From the NCBI GenBank assembly GCA_937900985.1, contig CALCGM010000312.1:1-8463 (forward strand): DNA of 8,463 nucleotides. The letters are read 5' to 3'. The stretch comes from an uncultured Planctomycetaceae bacterium (lineage in GTDB: Bacteria; Planctomycetota; Planctomycetia; Pirellulales; UBA1268). The translations under genes were made by a program, and so were the position numbers. This document shows, in pieces, positions 1 to 5,069 of the stretch. The stretch's first letter is position 1, and each line of letters opens with the position of its first letter. The notes beneath the pieces are model-generated. The model worked only from the letters and a program-made list of their open reading frames with translations, did no database searches and had not been told where the DNA came from.

Positions 1-132
1 CTGTTCGAACGCGACGACGCCTACTACGTCTACCTCCGCGATCCCCGGCTCACCGAAGTCGAAGTTCGTGAGGCCAACGGCTGGGGACCGAAGGCCACGG
101 TGCCGGTCTGGATCGGGATGCCCGCTCATTGA
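1..132 (+). CDS. C-terminal end of an unidentified protein (5' cut by window edge)
   Basis: Frame 1 is open from the first base and gives 43 residues, beginning LFERDDAYYVYLRD and ending WIGMPAH before TGA at 130-132. The composition is that of a real protein: alternating aromatic and charged residues (DDAYYVYL, TEVEVREANGW) suggest beta strands of a soluble or exported domain. The fragment is too short for a family call. A periplasmic adaptor (HlyD-like) or a carbohydrate-binding beta domain would both be possible, and neither is supported by a diagnostic motif. About 200 bases without a recognisable gene follow, up to the stop codon of the convergent toxin gene. Confidence 0.6.
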   Translation: MFERDDAYYVYLRDPRLTEVEVREANGWGPKATVPVWIGMPAH

Positions 133-297
133 CCAGCGGCGAGGGCGGAGTGGCCCCGTCGATATTTTCGCTGCCACCAAGACCGCATCAGCCAAAGTGG
201 AGCCGCCCGCCCCCTCGCGATCTGAGTCCGACGGTAATGGCCATGCACTTCAAATGACGTGCATCCTCAAAAACACACCCTCGAAAACGTCTGCGAT

Positions 298-326
298 CCC
301 ATCGGTCACGAAGTCGCAGCGATGGG
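298..326 (-). terminator. Possible terminator hairpin after the PIN toxin gene
   Basis: CCCATCG at 298-304 and CGATGGG at 320-326 form a perfect 7-bp stem around a 15-nt loop. On the minus strand the hairpin begins three bases after the toxin stop codon. A short T-run (T5 on the minus strand, about 265-270) lies nearly 30 bases further on, so this is not a canonical intrinsic terminator. The 3-base gap after the stop is the main reason to report it. Confidence 0.3.
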
Positions 327-329
327 TGG

Positions 330-746
330 TCACGGCCGGGGCGGTCGCTTCTCGGCAGCCCACTCCCAGAACTGGCGTGGCGTCACGATGGTGGCCGTCC
401 CGAATCGCTTCACGACCAGGAGGTCCTTGTCGCCGGTGACGATCACGTCGATCCGACCCGGCTCGACCAGGCCGAGCACCATTTCGTCCGCCGGGTCGCG
501 ACAGACTCCGGGCTTCACAGCCGCAGGCACGAGAACCTCGGCGTTTCCGCGGAAGAACGCGACATACTCCTCGGCAATCGCCCGCGGGACTCGCAGCTTG
601 ACAATCAGCTTTTTCGAGACTTCGGACAACAGCCCTGCGCACGTCACCGTCTGGTGTCGCTCCAGACACAACTCCACGACCGCCTCACACAGCCCGCGGG
701 ACGCAACCGCCGCGATCACGACGTTGGCATCGAGCACAACCCTCAC
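330..746 (-). CDS. PIN-domain toxin of a toxin-antitoxin pair (COG1569-like)
   Basis: This 138-aa protein is probably a Mg2+-dependent ribonuclease toxin that cuts RNA in the cytoplasm when its antitoxin is lost. The PIN fold covers almost the whole length. Visible acidic positions are D6 in the opening strand (VVLDANVVI), E42 in the first helical part (LLSEVSKKL), D84 and D87 in CRDPADEMVL, and D106 and D108 in VTGDKDLL. CRDPADE followed by TGDKDLL is typical of the putative PIN toxins grouped as COG1569 / PIN_3, and the length fits. Translation starts at GTG (744-746), and this codon overlaps the TGA of the upstream antitoxin gene (GTGA, 743-746), so the two are translationally coupled. All expected acidic residues are present, so it is likely active. 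The cellular target cannot be read from sequence. Confidence 0.9.
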   Translation of the reverse strand: MRVVLDANVVIAAVASRGLCEAVVELCLERHQTVTCAGLLSEVSKKLIVKLRVPRAIAEEYVAFFRGNAEVLVPAAVKPGVCRDPADEMVLGLVEPGRIDVIVTGDKDLLVVKRFGTATIVTPRQFWEWAAEKRPPRP

Positions 747-958
747 GACAGCGCCTTGAAGACGTCGTCATCGGTGAGCAGACCCTGCGCCTCAGCGAAG
801 GGAAGGACCTTCCGGCGGACGGCCCGAAAGCGTTCGACGGCCACATACCGACGCAAGGACTCGCGCACGATGTCGCTGACGGCCTTATTTTCATCGCGAC
901 TGATTCTGTCGAGCTCGCTCCGCAGGTCGTCGGGAAGCCGAATCGTCAGCGTGGTCAT
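743..958 (-). CDS. Ribbon-helix-helix (CopG/MetJ-type) antitoxin
   Basis: This 71-aa protein is the probable antitoxin and autorepressor for the PIN toxin encoded next to it. The N-terminus MTTLTIRLPDDL is the DNA-contacting beta strand of a ribbon-helix-helix domain. Two amphipathic helices follow (about residues 11-20 and 24-42, with SDIVRESLRRYV). The C-terminal part, residues 43-71 (ERFRAVRRKV to DDDVFKALS), probably wraps the toxin. The ATG at 956-958 was chosen because GGAGGA lies 5 bases before it and the RHH strand begins there. A longer reading to 1063 would add 35 arginine-rich residues with no domain and would run through the promoter. The gene is first in a two-gene operon and overlaps the toxin by 4 bases. 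A palindrome between its promoter elements suggests self-repression. Confidence 0.9.
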   Translation of the reverse strand: MTTLTIRLPDDLRSELDRISRDENKAVSDIVRESLRRYVAVERFRAVRRKVLPFAEAQGLLTDDDVFKALS

Positions 959-963
959 GCGAG

Positions 964-969
964 TCCTCC
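964..969 (-). promoter_or_regulatory. Ribosome binding site of the antitoxin gene
   Basis: The minus strand reads GGAGGA, then 5 bases, then ATG (958). This is a near-perfect Shine-Dalgarno match and it decides the start of the antitoxin at 958 rather than at 1063. Confidence 0.8.
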
Positions 970-981
970 GGTTTGTACGAC

Positions 982-1011
982 AATGTAGTGCACGCCTGCA
1001 CGGATCGTCAA
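982..1011 (-). promoter_or_regulatory. Sigma70-like promoter with embedded inverted repeat (toxin-antitoxin operon)
   Basis: On the minus strand TTGACG (1011-1006, 5 of 6 to the -35 consensus) is followed after 18 bases by TACATT (987-982, 4 of 6 to the -10 consensus). It lies just before the antitoxin RBS and predicts a very short leader of roughly 20 bases. The spacer contains the perfect inverted repeat GTGCA-N4-TGCAC (988-1001), directly beside the -10 box. A ribbon-helix-helix dimer bound there would block RNA polymerase, as RHH antitoxins commonly do. Elements are seen directly; function is inferred. Confidence 0.55.
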
Positions 1012-1167
1012 CTCGGCATCCCGCCCGCGGGGCCACCGTCCGACGGGCCGCCGCACTCGCCATTCCTCGTTGAGTGCCCCCGGGATTTGAGCTGCTCTCG
1101 TGGCCGCGTTGCGGACGCCGTCACGAGCCGTCTGACCTGGCGCGTCTGGGGCCGAGTGGCCGCGTCG

Positions 1168-2145
1168 TTATTTGCGCTGCCACCGGTCACCTGCCTCGAG
1201 CACCATCCCAGGAACTGCGCCATCGAGCCAGGCCCGAGCGTCGCCGTCGCCACGGAGAAAGGCATCCCAGAACGCGGTGGTCACGGCGAGGATCGCCCGG
1301 TGGTGGTTCGGGTTGCGAGCCTCGCGGTCGCCGGCCATGCCCCGGTCGGTGAAGGCGGAGTGCTCCGCGGCCGCCAGCACGAGTTCGTAGGCCGCGCCAT
1401 CCGGCAGTGCCGGAAACACGGCGAGCCGCGATTCGACGGACTGACCGCCGATCGGAGCAGTGTCGTTCGTGCCGGTCAGCAGCAGCCAGGGGATCGTGAC
1501 TTCGGCGAACGCATCGCCGGGATCCCGTCGGCCCCGTGGCGTGCCCGGGCTCATGATCACCGCCGCCTTGATCCGAGGATCGGTGAATCGACGGCCCACG
1601 AGCGGCAAGGCCTGGCCCGAGACCGCCTGCGTTGTCTGGGCTCCGAACGAGTGCCCCGACATGCCGACGGAATCGAGGTCGAGCCGCCCGCCGAGTGGAT
1701 GGCCTTCCGTATCCGTCCACTGGCGGAGCGCGTCGAGCACGGCCGGCACGTCCAGCACGCGGCTGCGAAAGTTCTCCAGCGATGCCGCCGCCTGCATCGC
1801 TGCCGGCCGGCGACCCGGCGGCAGCTCGAGCCACACCGATTCGTCGCTTCCGAGGTGCTGCAGGAATACCGCGGCATAGCCACGCCGGGACCAGTGCTCC
1901 CCGAGGTAGCCGCAGCCCTTCCGCGAGCCGCCCAGGCCATGGCTGAAGAGAACGACCGGGCATCGTCCAGCTCGATCGGGCGGCAGATACACCCGCACAG
2001 GTATCGTCCGGTCTCGGGCGGCGTCGGTGATGTCGAGGTCGACCTGCGCGGGCTGCGTGCCGGGGGGAACCTCCAGCGGGTCGTAACCGGCTGACACGGC
2101 GACACCCGCCACCAGACAGGAAAGAAGCAGCGCGATCGACAGCAT
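1168..2145 (-). CDS. Exported alpha/beta hydrolase, dienelactone-hydrolase/chlorophyllase type
   Basis: This 325-aa serine hydrolase resembles the predicted dienelactone hydrolases of COG4188. A hydrophobic N-terminus (MLSIALLLSCLVAGVAVSA) looks like a signal peptide or membrane anchor, though it lacks the usual positive charge. After the first core strands (VRVYLPP) come VVLFSHGLGG (oxyanion region, about residue 69) and the nucleophile elbow GHSFG, with Ser about 166. LLTGTND (Asp about 228) and AAEHSAF (His about 262) complete the triad. The substrate is probably an ester, but which one cannot be told. Start: ATG at 2145 has GGAGG 8 bases upstream and puts the hydrophobic stretch at the N-terminus. 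The next in-frame start (2211) would place 22 polar residues before it. It is monocistronic, with over 200 bases on either side. Confidence 0.85.
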   Translation of the reverse strand: MLSIALLLSCLVAGVAVSAGYDPLEVPPGTQPAQVDLDITDAARDRTIPVRVYLPPDRAGRCPVVLFSHGLGGSRKGCGYLGEHWSRRGYAAVFLQHLGSDESVWLELPPGRRPAAMQAAASLENFRSRVLDVPAVLDALRQWTDTEGHPLGGRLDLDSVGMSGHSFGAQTTQAVSGQALPLVGRRFTDPRIKAAVIMSPGTPRGRRDPGDAFAEVTIPWLLLTGTNDTAPIGGQSVESRLAVFPALPDGAAYELVLAAAEHSAFTDRGMAGDREARNPNHHRAILAVTTAFWDAFLRGDGDARAWLDGAVPGMVLEAGDRWQRK

Positions 2146-2153
2146 ACCGACAA

Positions 2154-2158
2154 CCTCC
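2154..2158 (-). promoter_or_regulatory. Ribosome binding site of the hydrolase gene
   Basis: The minus strand reads GGAGG with an 8-base spacer to ATG at 2145. Together with the hydrophobic N-terminus that follows, it favours this start over the one at 2211. Confidence 0.65.
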
Positions 2159-2231
2159 GGGTCGTCCGATTGAACGGCGGCGGATGCGGGAGGTTGCGTA
2201 CCCGCGTTCATGCCGTGGTGAGCATCGATCT

Positions 2232-2258
2232 AAATTACGAGGTGGTTAGGCAGGTCAA
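2232..2258 (-). promoter_or_regulatory. Weak candidate promoter for the hydrolase
   Basis: On the minus strand TTGACC (2258-2253) is followed after 15 bases by TAATTT (2237-2232) in a locally AT-rich patch. The spacer is short and the -10 match is poor, so this is only the best available candidate in the gap between the hydrolase and the Uma2 gene. It would give a leader of about 80 bases. Confidence 0.3.
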
Positions 2259-2310
2259 CGGCATGCTGATGGTGGCCGTCAGCGGAACGGCGGTCGTGAT
2301 CTGAAGGGTG

Positions 2311-2338
2311 GCCGCCCGGGCGACCCCGCCCAGGCGGC
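2311..2338 (-). terminator. GC-rich hairpin downstream of the Uma2 gene
   Basis: GCCGCCCGGGC (2311-2321) and GCCCAGGCGGC (2328-2338) pair over 11 positions with one mismatch around a 6-nt loop. The hairpin lies 9 bases past the Uma2 stop codon in the direction of transcription. There is no T-run after it, so it may slow polymerase or protect the 3' end rather than act as a strong intrinsic terminator. Confidence 0.45.
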
Positions 2339-2347
2339 TGCCGGCTG

Positions 2348-2905
2348 CTACCAGAGATCGGCCAACCGGACTCGCAGGCCACCGCCACAGGCGATGAGCG
2401 GGTCGGCCGGCGGCACGGCCTCGTATCGGCCATCTACCAGCCGGAACTGATCCACTCGCCGGTTATCCGGGTCGGCAACCCAATACTCGCCGACACCAGT
2501 CCGTTCGTAGAGCTGCTTCTTGCGGGCCGTGTCGGCGACCAGGGTCAAGGGCGAGAGAATCTCGACGACGAGGTCGGGTGGGCCGTCGATGTTCGCGTCG
2601 GTGATCAACTTCGCGCGGTCTTTGAGCACGACCACCAGGTCGGGCTGCACGATGTCATGATCGGTGAGCTGAACGTCGACCGGGGCGTTGAACACGAGCC
2701 CGAGGCCGCCCAATTCCACTTGGCTGTAGAGCTGGTACTGCAGCCGCTTCGAGACCGTCTGATGGGTGGTGGACGGGGCGGGGGTCATGACATGATCTCC
2801 GTCGACGATCTCATGCCGCCACCCGTCGTCCGGAAAACAGCAGTATTCCAGGTAGCCCAACTTGGGCGGGGCAGTGCGGATCGATGGCGATGCGTCGGTG
2901 GCCAT
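2348..2905 (-). CDS. Uma2-family PD-(D/E)XK protein (DUF820)
   Basis: This 185-aa protein has the full Uma2 (DUF820) layout, a restriction-endonuclease-like fold. Catalytic-type positions are visible in order: E32 in HEIVDGD, D89 in VQPDLVVV, E115 in PPDLVVEILSP, and K129/K130 in the helix before LYERTGVGEYWVADP, the family signature. The length is usual for the family. Biological role and substrate are unknown; the family is much expanded in cyanobacteria, planctomycetes and Chloroflexi, and nuclease activity is inferred from the fold. Start: ATG at 2905 was chosen because the domain begins soon after. The reading frame stays open to 3004, but those 33 residues look non-coding and cross the predicted leader. 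No strong RBS is seen at 2905 (GAGAAG, 7 bases away). A fragment of a second Uma2 gene lies at the right end of the window. Confidence 0.88.
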   Translation of the reverse strand: MATDASPSIRTAPPKLGYLEYCCFPDDGWRHEIVDGDHVMTPAPSTTHQTVSKRLQYQLYSQVELGGLGLVFNAPVDVQLTDHDIVQPDLVVVLKDRAKLITDANIDGPPDLVVEILSPLTLVADTARKKQLYERTGVGEYWVADPDNRRVDQFRLVDGRYEAVPPADPLIACGGGLRVRLADLW

Positions 2906-3000
2906 GGAGATGCTTCTCGAGGAGGCAACAAACCCAGTCCGGCGAACAGGCCCCAGGACCGCGTCCTTCCGGAGCCGCAAAGCCTCCGCCCCGCAGCCCA

Positions 3001-3548
3001 TCACACTATATATACGGATATACGGAAGTTCAGTTTTTTGTCAACATTGCGACGCATGCGGACGGCGAAACGCACCATCGCCTCGGTGAGGCCCGGCAGG
3101 ATCTCGCTGTCGGCCCTCGGCAGGCTCGCCACCGCCGCGGCCTCGCTGCCGTAGACATGCAGCCCGGGCGGTGCCGAGATCGGCCAGTGCGTTTCGGCTG
3201 GCCCATCGCCCCCCACCAGCCGCAGGCTTCGGGTCACACCCCCGGCACGTTCCGGCAGCCCGCCCGAGCGGAAGCAGGCCGCAAGCACGTCTTCCGCCAT
3301 CGCCCGATAGGTCGTCCACTTCCCGCCGGTCACGGTCACGAGCCCGTGGGGCGAAATCTCGATCGCATGCTCGCGGGAGATCCGCTTCGTGGTGCGGCCA
3401 TCGCCCGCAGGAGGCTTCACGAGCGGCCGCAGGCCGGCCCAGCAGTTCCGCACGTCGGCCCAAGCCGGGCATCGTCGAACTGGCCGTCCACATAGGAGAC
3501 CCCGCCCGCGAGCCCCTCGGTACGTAGCCCTGGAGCCAGCGCTGCCAG
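3001..3548 (-). pseudogene. glpD: glpD remnant: aerobic glycerol-3-phosphate dehydrogenase, deleted and frameshifted
   Basis: Two pieces of GlpD in different frames are joined. The first (about 3548-3462) reads LAALAPGLRTEGLAGG and SYVDGQFDDARL, the conserved motif roughly a third into the enzyme. It is followed at once, one frame over, by ADVRNCWAGLRPLVKPP (from about 3460), then SREHAIEIS, GLVTVTGGKWTTYRAMAED and EAMVRFAVR, which belong to the last third. The FAD-binding N-terminus, a central block of probably well over 100 residues, and the C-terminal helical domain are missing; recognisable similarity ends near 3040 and the frame stops at 3001-3003. GlpD enzymes are usually above 500 aa, while about 170 residues remain here. 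It cannot encode a working flavoprotein. The fragment identification is by motif recognition and I am confident of it; the exact deletion size is not determined. Confidence 0.8.
3011..3044 (-). promoter_or_regulatory. Probable promoter of the Uma2 gene with tandem 8-bp repeat
   Basis: The minus strand carries a perfect -35 box TTGACA (3044-3039), a 16-base spacer and TATATC (3022-3017, 4 of 6). The predicted start near 3010 gives a leader of about 105 bases to the Uma2 ATG. On the plus strand TATACGGA occurs twice in tandem without a gap (3011-3026), covering the -10 region. This is the most AT-rich spot of the left half. The -35 box lies in the last codons of the glpD remnant that still look homologous to GlpD. 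Confidence 0.55.
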
Positions 3549-3991
3549 CCGCCGCGGGGCAGATGCCGCACCAGCGGGGCCACGATCTTCACCGCCCGGC
3601 GGCGGGCACCACCCACCCACGAGGCGTCGCTGACGAGCCGCTTGGCCGGCTCGTATTCGAGATAGCCGCGGGGGTTGCTGTCGTCAGGCGACCGGGTATC
3701 GTCGGCGAGCACCGCATCGAACGCCTCGGCCGCCTCCCTGGGCCGCCGCATTGCCAGGAGCACCTCCGCTTTCTTCTGCAGCAAGGCCGGCTGCTGGCTG
3801 GCCTGCACCCCCGCGGCGTGTTCGAGGGCTTCAAGCGCCTCCGGGTAGCGCCGCTCGGCAGCCAAGATCGACCCTTCTAATAACGCAAACGTGCGGACAT
3901 TCGTCGCCGCCGCGGCCGCCGACATGCTTGCCTGGGAGAACAGCGGGTTCTCGATCGACACGCGCGTAAAGCCACAGACTGCGGTTCCGGT
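3549..3991 (-). pseudogene. TPR-protein fragment fused to the glpD remnant
   Basis: The frame is open from just after the TGA at 3992-3994 and reads into the glpD remnant. Its first part contains two helix-turn-helix TPR-like units: TFALLEGSILAAERRYPEALEALEHA and PALLQKKAEVLLAMRRPREAAEAFDAVL (split here as they stand at about 3892-3812 and 3784-3700). A stretch YLEYEPAKRLVSDASW and VAPLVRHLPRGGW follows and was not recognised. There is no Shine-Dalgarno site and only a GTG (3961) as a possible start. The frame then runs into glpD sequence out of frame. It is best read as an internal piece of a larger repeat protein stranded by rearrangement. An expressed chimera of up to 306 residues (3041-3961) is formally possible but unlikely. 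Confidence 0.5.
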
Positions 3992-4483
3992 TCAAGGCGT
4001 AGCATGCTCCACAAGAAAGGCCCGGTATCCGCTGATCTCGCGAGCGATGTCCTGCGACTCCTCGGCGTAGGTTGAGCCCTCACCTCCATGCATCTCCTCG
4101 TCGATCCGCGAATAGGCGTCGAAGAGAACGCTGCTACTTCGCTTGACGGCAGCGAGATCGAGGGGTGTTTCCGAGTTCTTCGCGAGCCCAGGCAGCTCCT
4201 CGAGCACAATGCCGATCTCGTGGAGGGCGTCGTGTCCAGCCTCAGGCATGCCAGCCTCGGCTGCCTCACGGATTGCGGTGTCGAGCTCGATCAGCCTCGC
4301 AACTCCATCACGGAACGTGGGCAGTTGGCTGAGCTCGGCCGCCGCCGCTTCGTGGGCGTCAGGAGCAACGGCAGCATGCTCTGCCTTCGGCTCGCTCGGC
4401 ATGGAGAACGGTCCACGGCGGGTTGCTCGTCCCTCGCAGCCGCTCGTCAGAATCATGATCGCGATCACGACGGTCGCCTTCAC
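3992..4483 (-). CDS. Probable small lipoprotein with helical domain
   Basis: With the GTG at 4483 as start this is a 163-aa protein opening VKATVVIAIMILTSGCEG: a lysine, a hydrophobic core and a Cys at 16 in a lipobox-like LTSGC (Thr at -3 is not the most common residue). A low-complexity linker (residues 20-50, Ala/Glu/His) leads to an all-helical domain (about 52-160) with HDALHEIG (84-91), LEELPGL, LFDAYSRIDEEMHGGEG (120-136) and a final amphipathic helix. I know no named family. Paired His/Glu/Asp positions would suit metal binding, which is a guess. An ATG at 4624 gives a 210-aa version, with AGGAA 10 bases upstream, but buries the signal-like segment at residues 48-65, so I prefer 4483 with moderate confidence. 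It is transcribed divergently from the zinc-type operon. Confidence 0.65.
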   Translation of the reverse strand: MKATVVIAIMILTSGCEGRATRRGPFSMPSEPKAEHAAVAPDAHEAAAAELSQLPTFRDGVARLIELDTAIREAAEAGMPEAGHDALHEIGIVLEELPGLAKNSETPLDLAAVKRSSSVLFDAYSRIDEEMHGGEGSTYAEESQDIAREISGYRAFLVEHATP

Positions 4484-4695
4484 AATTTGCTCAGGTTCCG
4501 ACCAAACCTGCCCATGGCCTCCCTGCCATGAGCGCGGCCTGCCGGCCTCCAGCGAGAAAGCCTCACCGAGGCCTCCAGGGAGTTGCTTCGTCCGTGCACC
4601 TGGCCCGAGTGTGAAACGCTTCATCAGATTTTGGTTCCTCGGATGTGTGTTCTTCTGTCGTGTGGCTCGTGCAACGTGCCAGCCAGTTCACGCTC

Positions 4696-4715
4696 GCCGT
4701 GCCGTGCCGTGCCGC
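4696..4715. repeat. Short pentamer tandem repeat
   Basis: GCCGT occurs three times head to tail (4696-4710), followed by GCCGC (4711-4715). It lies in the intergenic region upstream of the predicted minus-strand transcription start. It is short, of no evident function, and may be replication slippage. Confidence 0.7.
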
Positions 4716-4728
4716 TCTCGCCTCAGTG

Positions 4729-4756
4729 AAAATAAACGGCAAATCTTTTTTTGCAA
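4729..4756 (-). promoter_or_regulatory. Candidate promoter for the lipoprotein gene
   Basis: The minus strand reads TTGCAA (4756-4751, 4 of 6 to the -35 consensus), a 16-base A-rich spacer, then TATTTT (4734-4729, 4 of 6 to -10). Its -35 box overlaps the left arm of the palindrome at 4752-4766. The predicted leader is about 100 bases to the ATG at 4624 or 240 to the GTG at 4483. Confidence 0.4.
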
Positions 4757-4774
4757 CTTGGTTGCAGGAGCAAC
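4752..4774. promoter_or_regulatory. Operator-like overlapping palindromes between divergent promoters
   Basis: TGCAAC-TTG-GTTGCA (4752-4766) is a perfect 6-3-6 inverted repeat, or a 7-1-7 repeat with one mismatch. It shares its right arm with a second perfect repeat, GTTGC-AGGA-GCAAC (4761-4774). Its arms overlap the -35 candidates of both divergent promoters. This is the place where a dimeric repressor would control the operon and the lipoprotein gene together. Zur would be the first suspect given the operon content, but the sequence is not a Zur box I recognise. Confidence 0.5.
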
Positions 4775-4789
4775 AAGAGGCGATATCCT
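4762..4789 (+). promoter_or_regulatory. Candidate promoter for the five-gene operon
   Basis: TTGCAG (4762-4767, only 3 of 6) and TATCCT (4784-4789, 4 of 6) are spaced by 16 bases. Both are weak matches. The support is position: the pair mirrors the minus-strand promoter around the palindrome and lies about 75 bases before the first ATG of the operon. A start near 4797 would leave a leader of about 70 bases. Confidence 0.35.
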
Positions 4790-4865
4790 TTACTGCTGCC
4801 GTCGGCCAACCGACAGCACGCTCTCACCCCTTTCATCCCAATGACTATTCCCTTGGAGACCTGCA

Positions 4866-5069
4866 ATGCCTTTCACGCCAATCCTTGCCCACCACGTGGA
4901 GATCAACCTTTTTGACGTGGTCGTGATCGAGCCGGAGACCATGCCTGAGCATGCCGCGCTTGCAGCCGCCACCGCGGTCGTCGTCGCCCTGCTGGCGTAT
5001 GGCCTTCGCGCAGCCATCCGGGATTCCCGCAGTCGCTGGGGCAGGCCCTCCATCAGCGAGGTGGCCTGA
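4866..5069 (+). CDS. Small single-pass membrane protein, first gene of the operon
   Basis: This 67-aa protein has no family that I recognise. The N-terminal part (residues 1-29) carries HH at 9-10, acidic residues and MPEH. One hydrophobic helix follows (about 30-47, ALAAATAVVVALLAYGL), then a basic tail (RAAIRDSRSRWGR). By the positive-inside rule the N-terminus with its histidines would face outward and the tail the cytoplasm. GGAGA lies 6 bases before the ATG, a good RBS. The stop overlaps the next start by one base (TGATG, 5067-5071), so translation is coupled. A real gene is supported by RBS, coupling and a sensible membrane profile. Its place at the head of a metallochaperone operon hints at a role in metal sensing or transport, which is inference only. 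Confidence 0.65.
   Translation: MPFTPILAHHVEINLFDVVVIEPETMPEHAALAAATAVVVALLAYGLRAAIRDSRSRWGRPSISEVA

Larger units (their letters stand above)
4484..4865. other. Divergent intergenic region
   Basis: This region separates the lipoprotein gene from the plus-strand operon. Positions 4484-4624 could instead be the 5' part of the lipoprotein gene if the ATG at 4624 is used. From 4625 no coding signal was seen. It holds a pentamer repeat (4696-4715), two back-to-back promoter-like elements around a palindrome (4729-4789), a short inverted repeat GTCGG-N4-CCGAC (4801-4814) in the predicted leader, and the RBS of the first operon gene (GGAGA, 4855-4859). Confidence 0.6.

Noticed and set aside
973..2094. 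Long plus-strand reading frame (373 codons) opposite the hydrolase gene
   Set aside because: It is antisense to a gene with a clear catalytic triad, has arginine/histidine-rich composition typical of GC-rich shadow frames, and contains no domain.
2348..2905. Uma2 protein as part of a defence or restriction-modification system
   Set aside because: No methyltransferase, helicase or other defence gene is adjacent. Uma2 genes are commonly found as isolated multi-copy genes, so a defence role is not supported here.
3961..4483. Read-through fusion of the lipoprotein with the TPR fragment, which are in the same frame across TGA 3992-3994
   Set aside because: A selenocysteine or read-through signal would be needed and none is seen. 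The TPR side is a gene remnant, so the shared frame is most likely chance.
4727..4748. TGAAAATAAACGGCAAATC as an actinobacterial-type Zur box (TGAAAATGATTTTCA)
   Set aside because: Only the left half matches and the right half is not symmetrical. The better palindrome is at 4752-4766.
4706..4752. Intrinsic terminator formed by GCCGT...ACGGC and the T7 run at 4745-4752
   Set aside because: The stem is only 5 bp with a 25-nt loop, and no plus-strand gene lies upstream to be terminated. The run is better read as the A-rich spacer of the minus-strand promoter.
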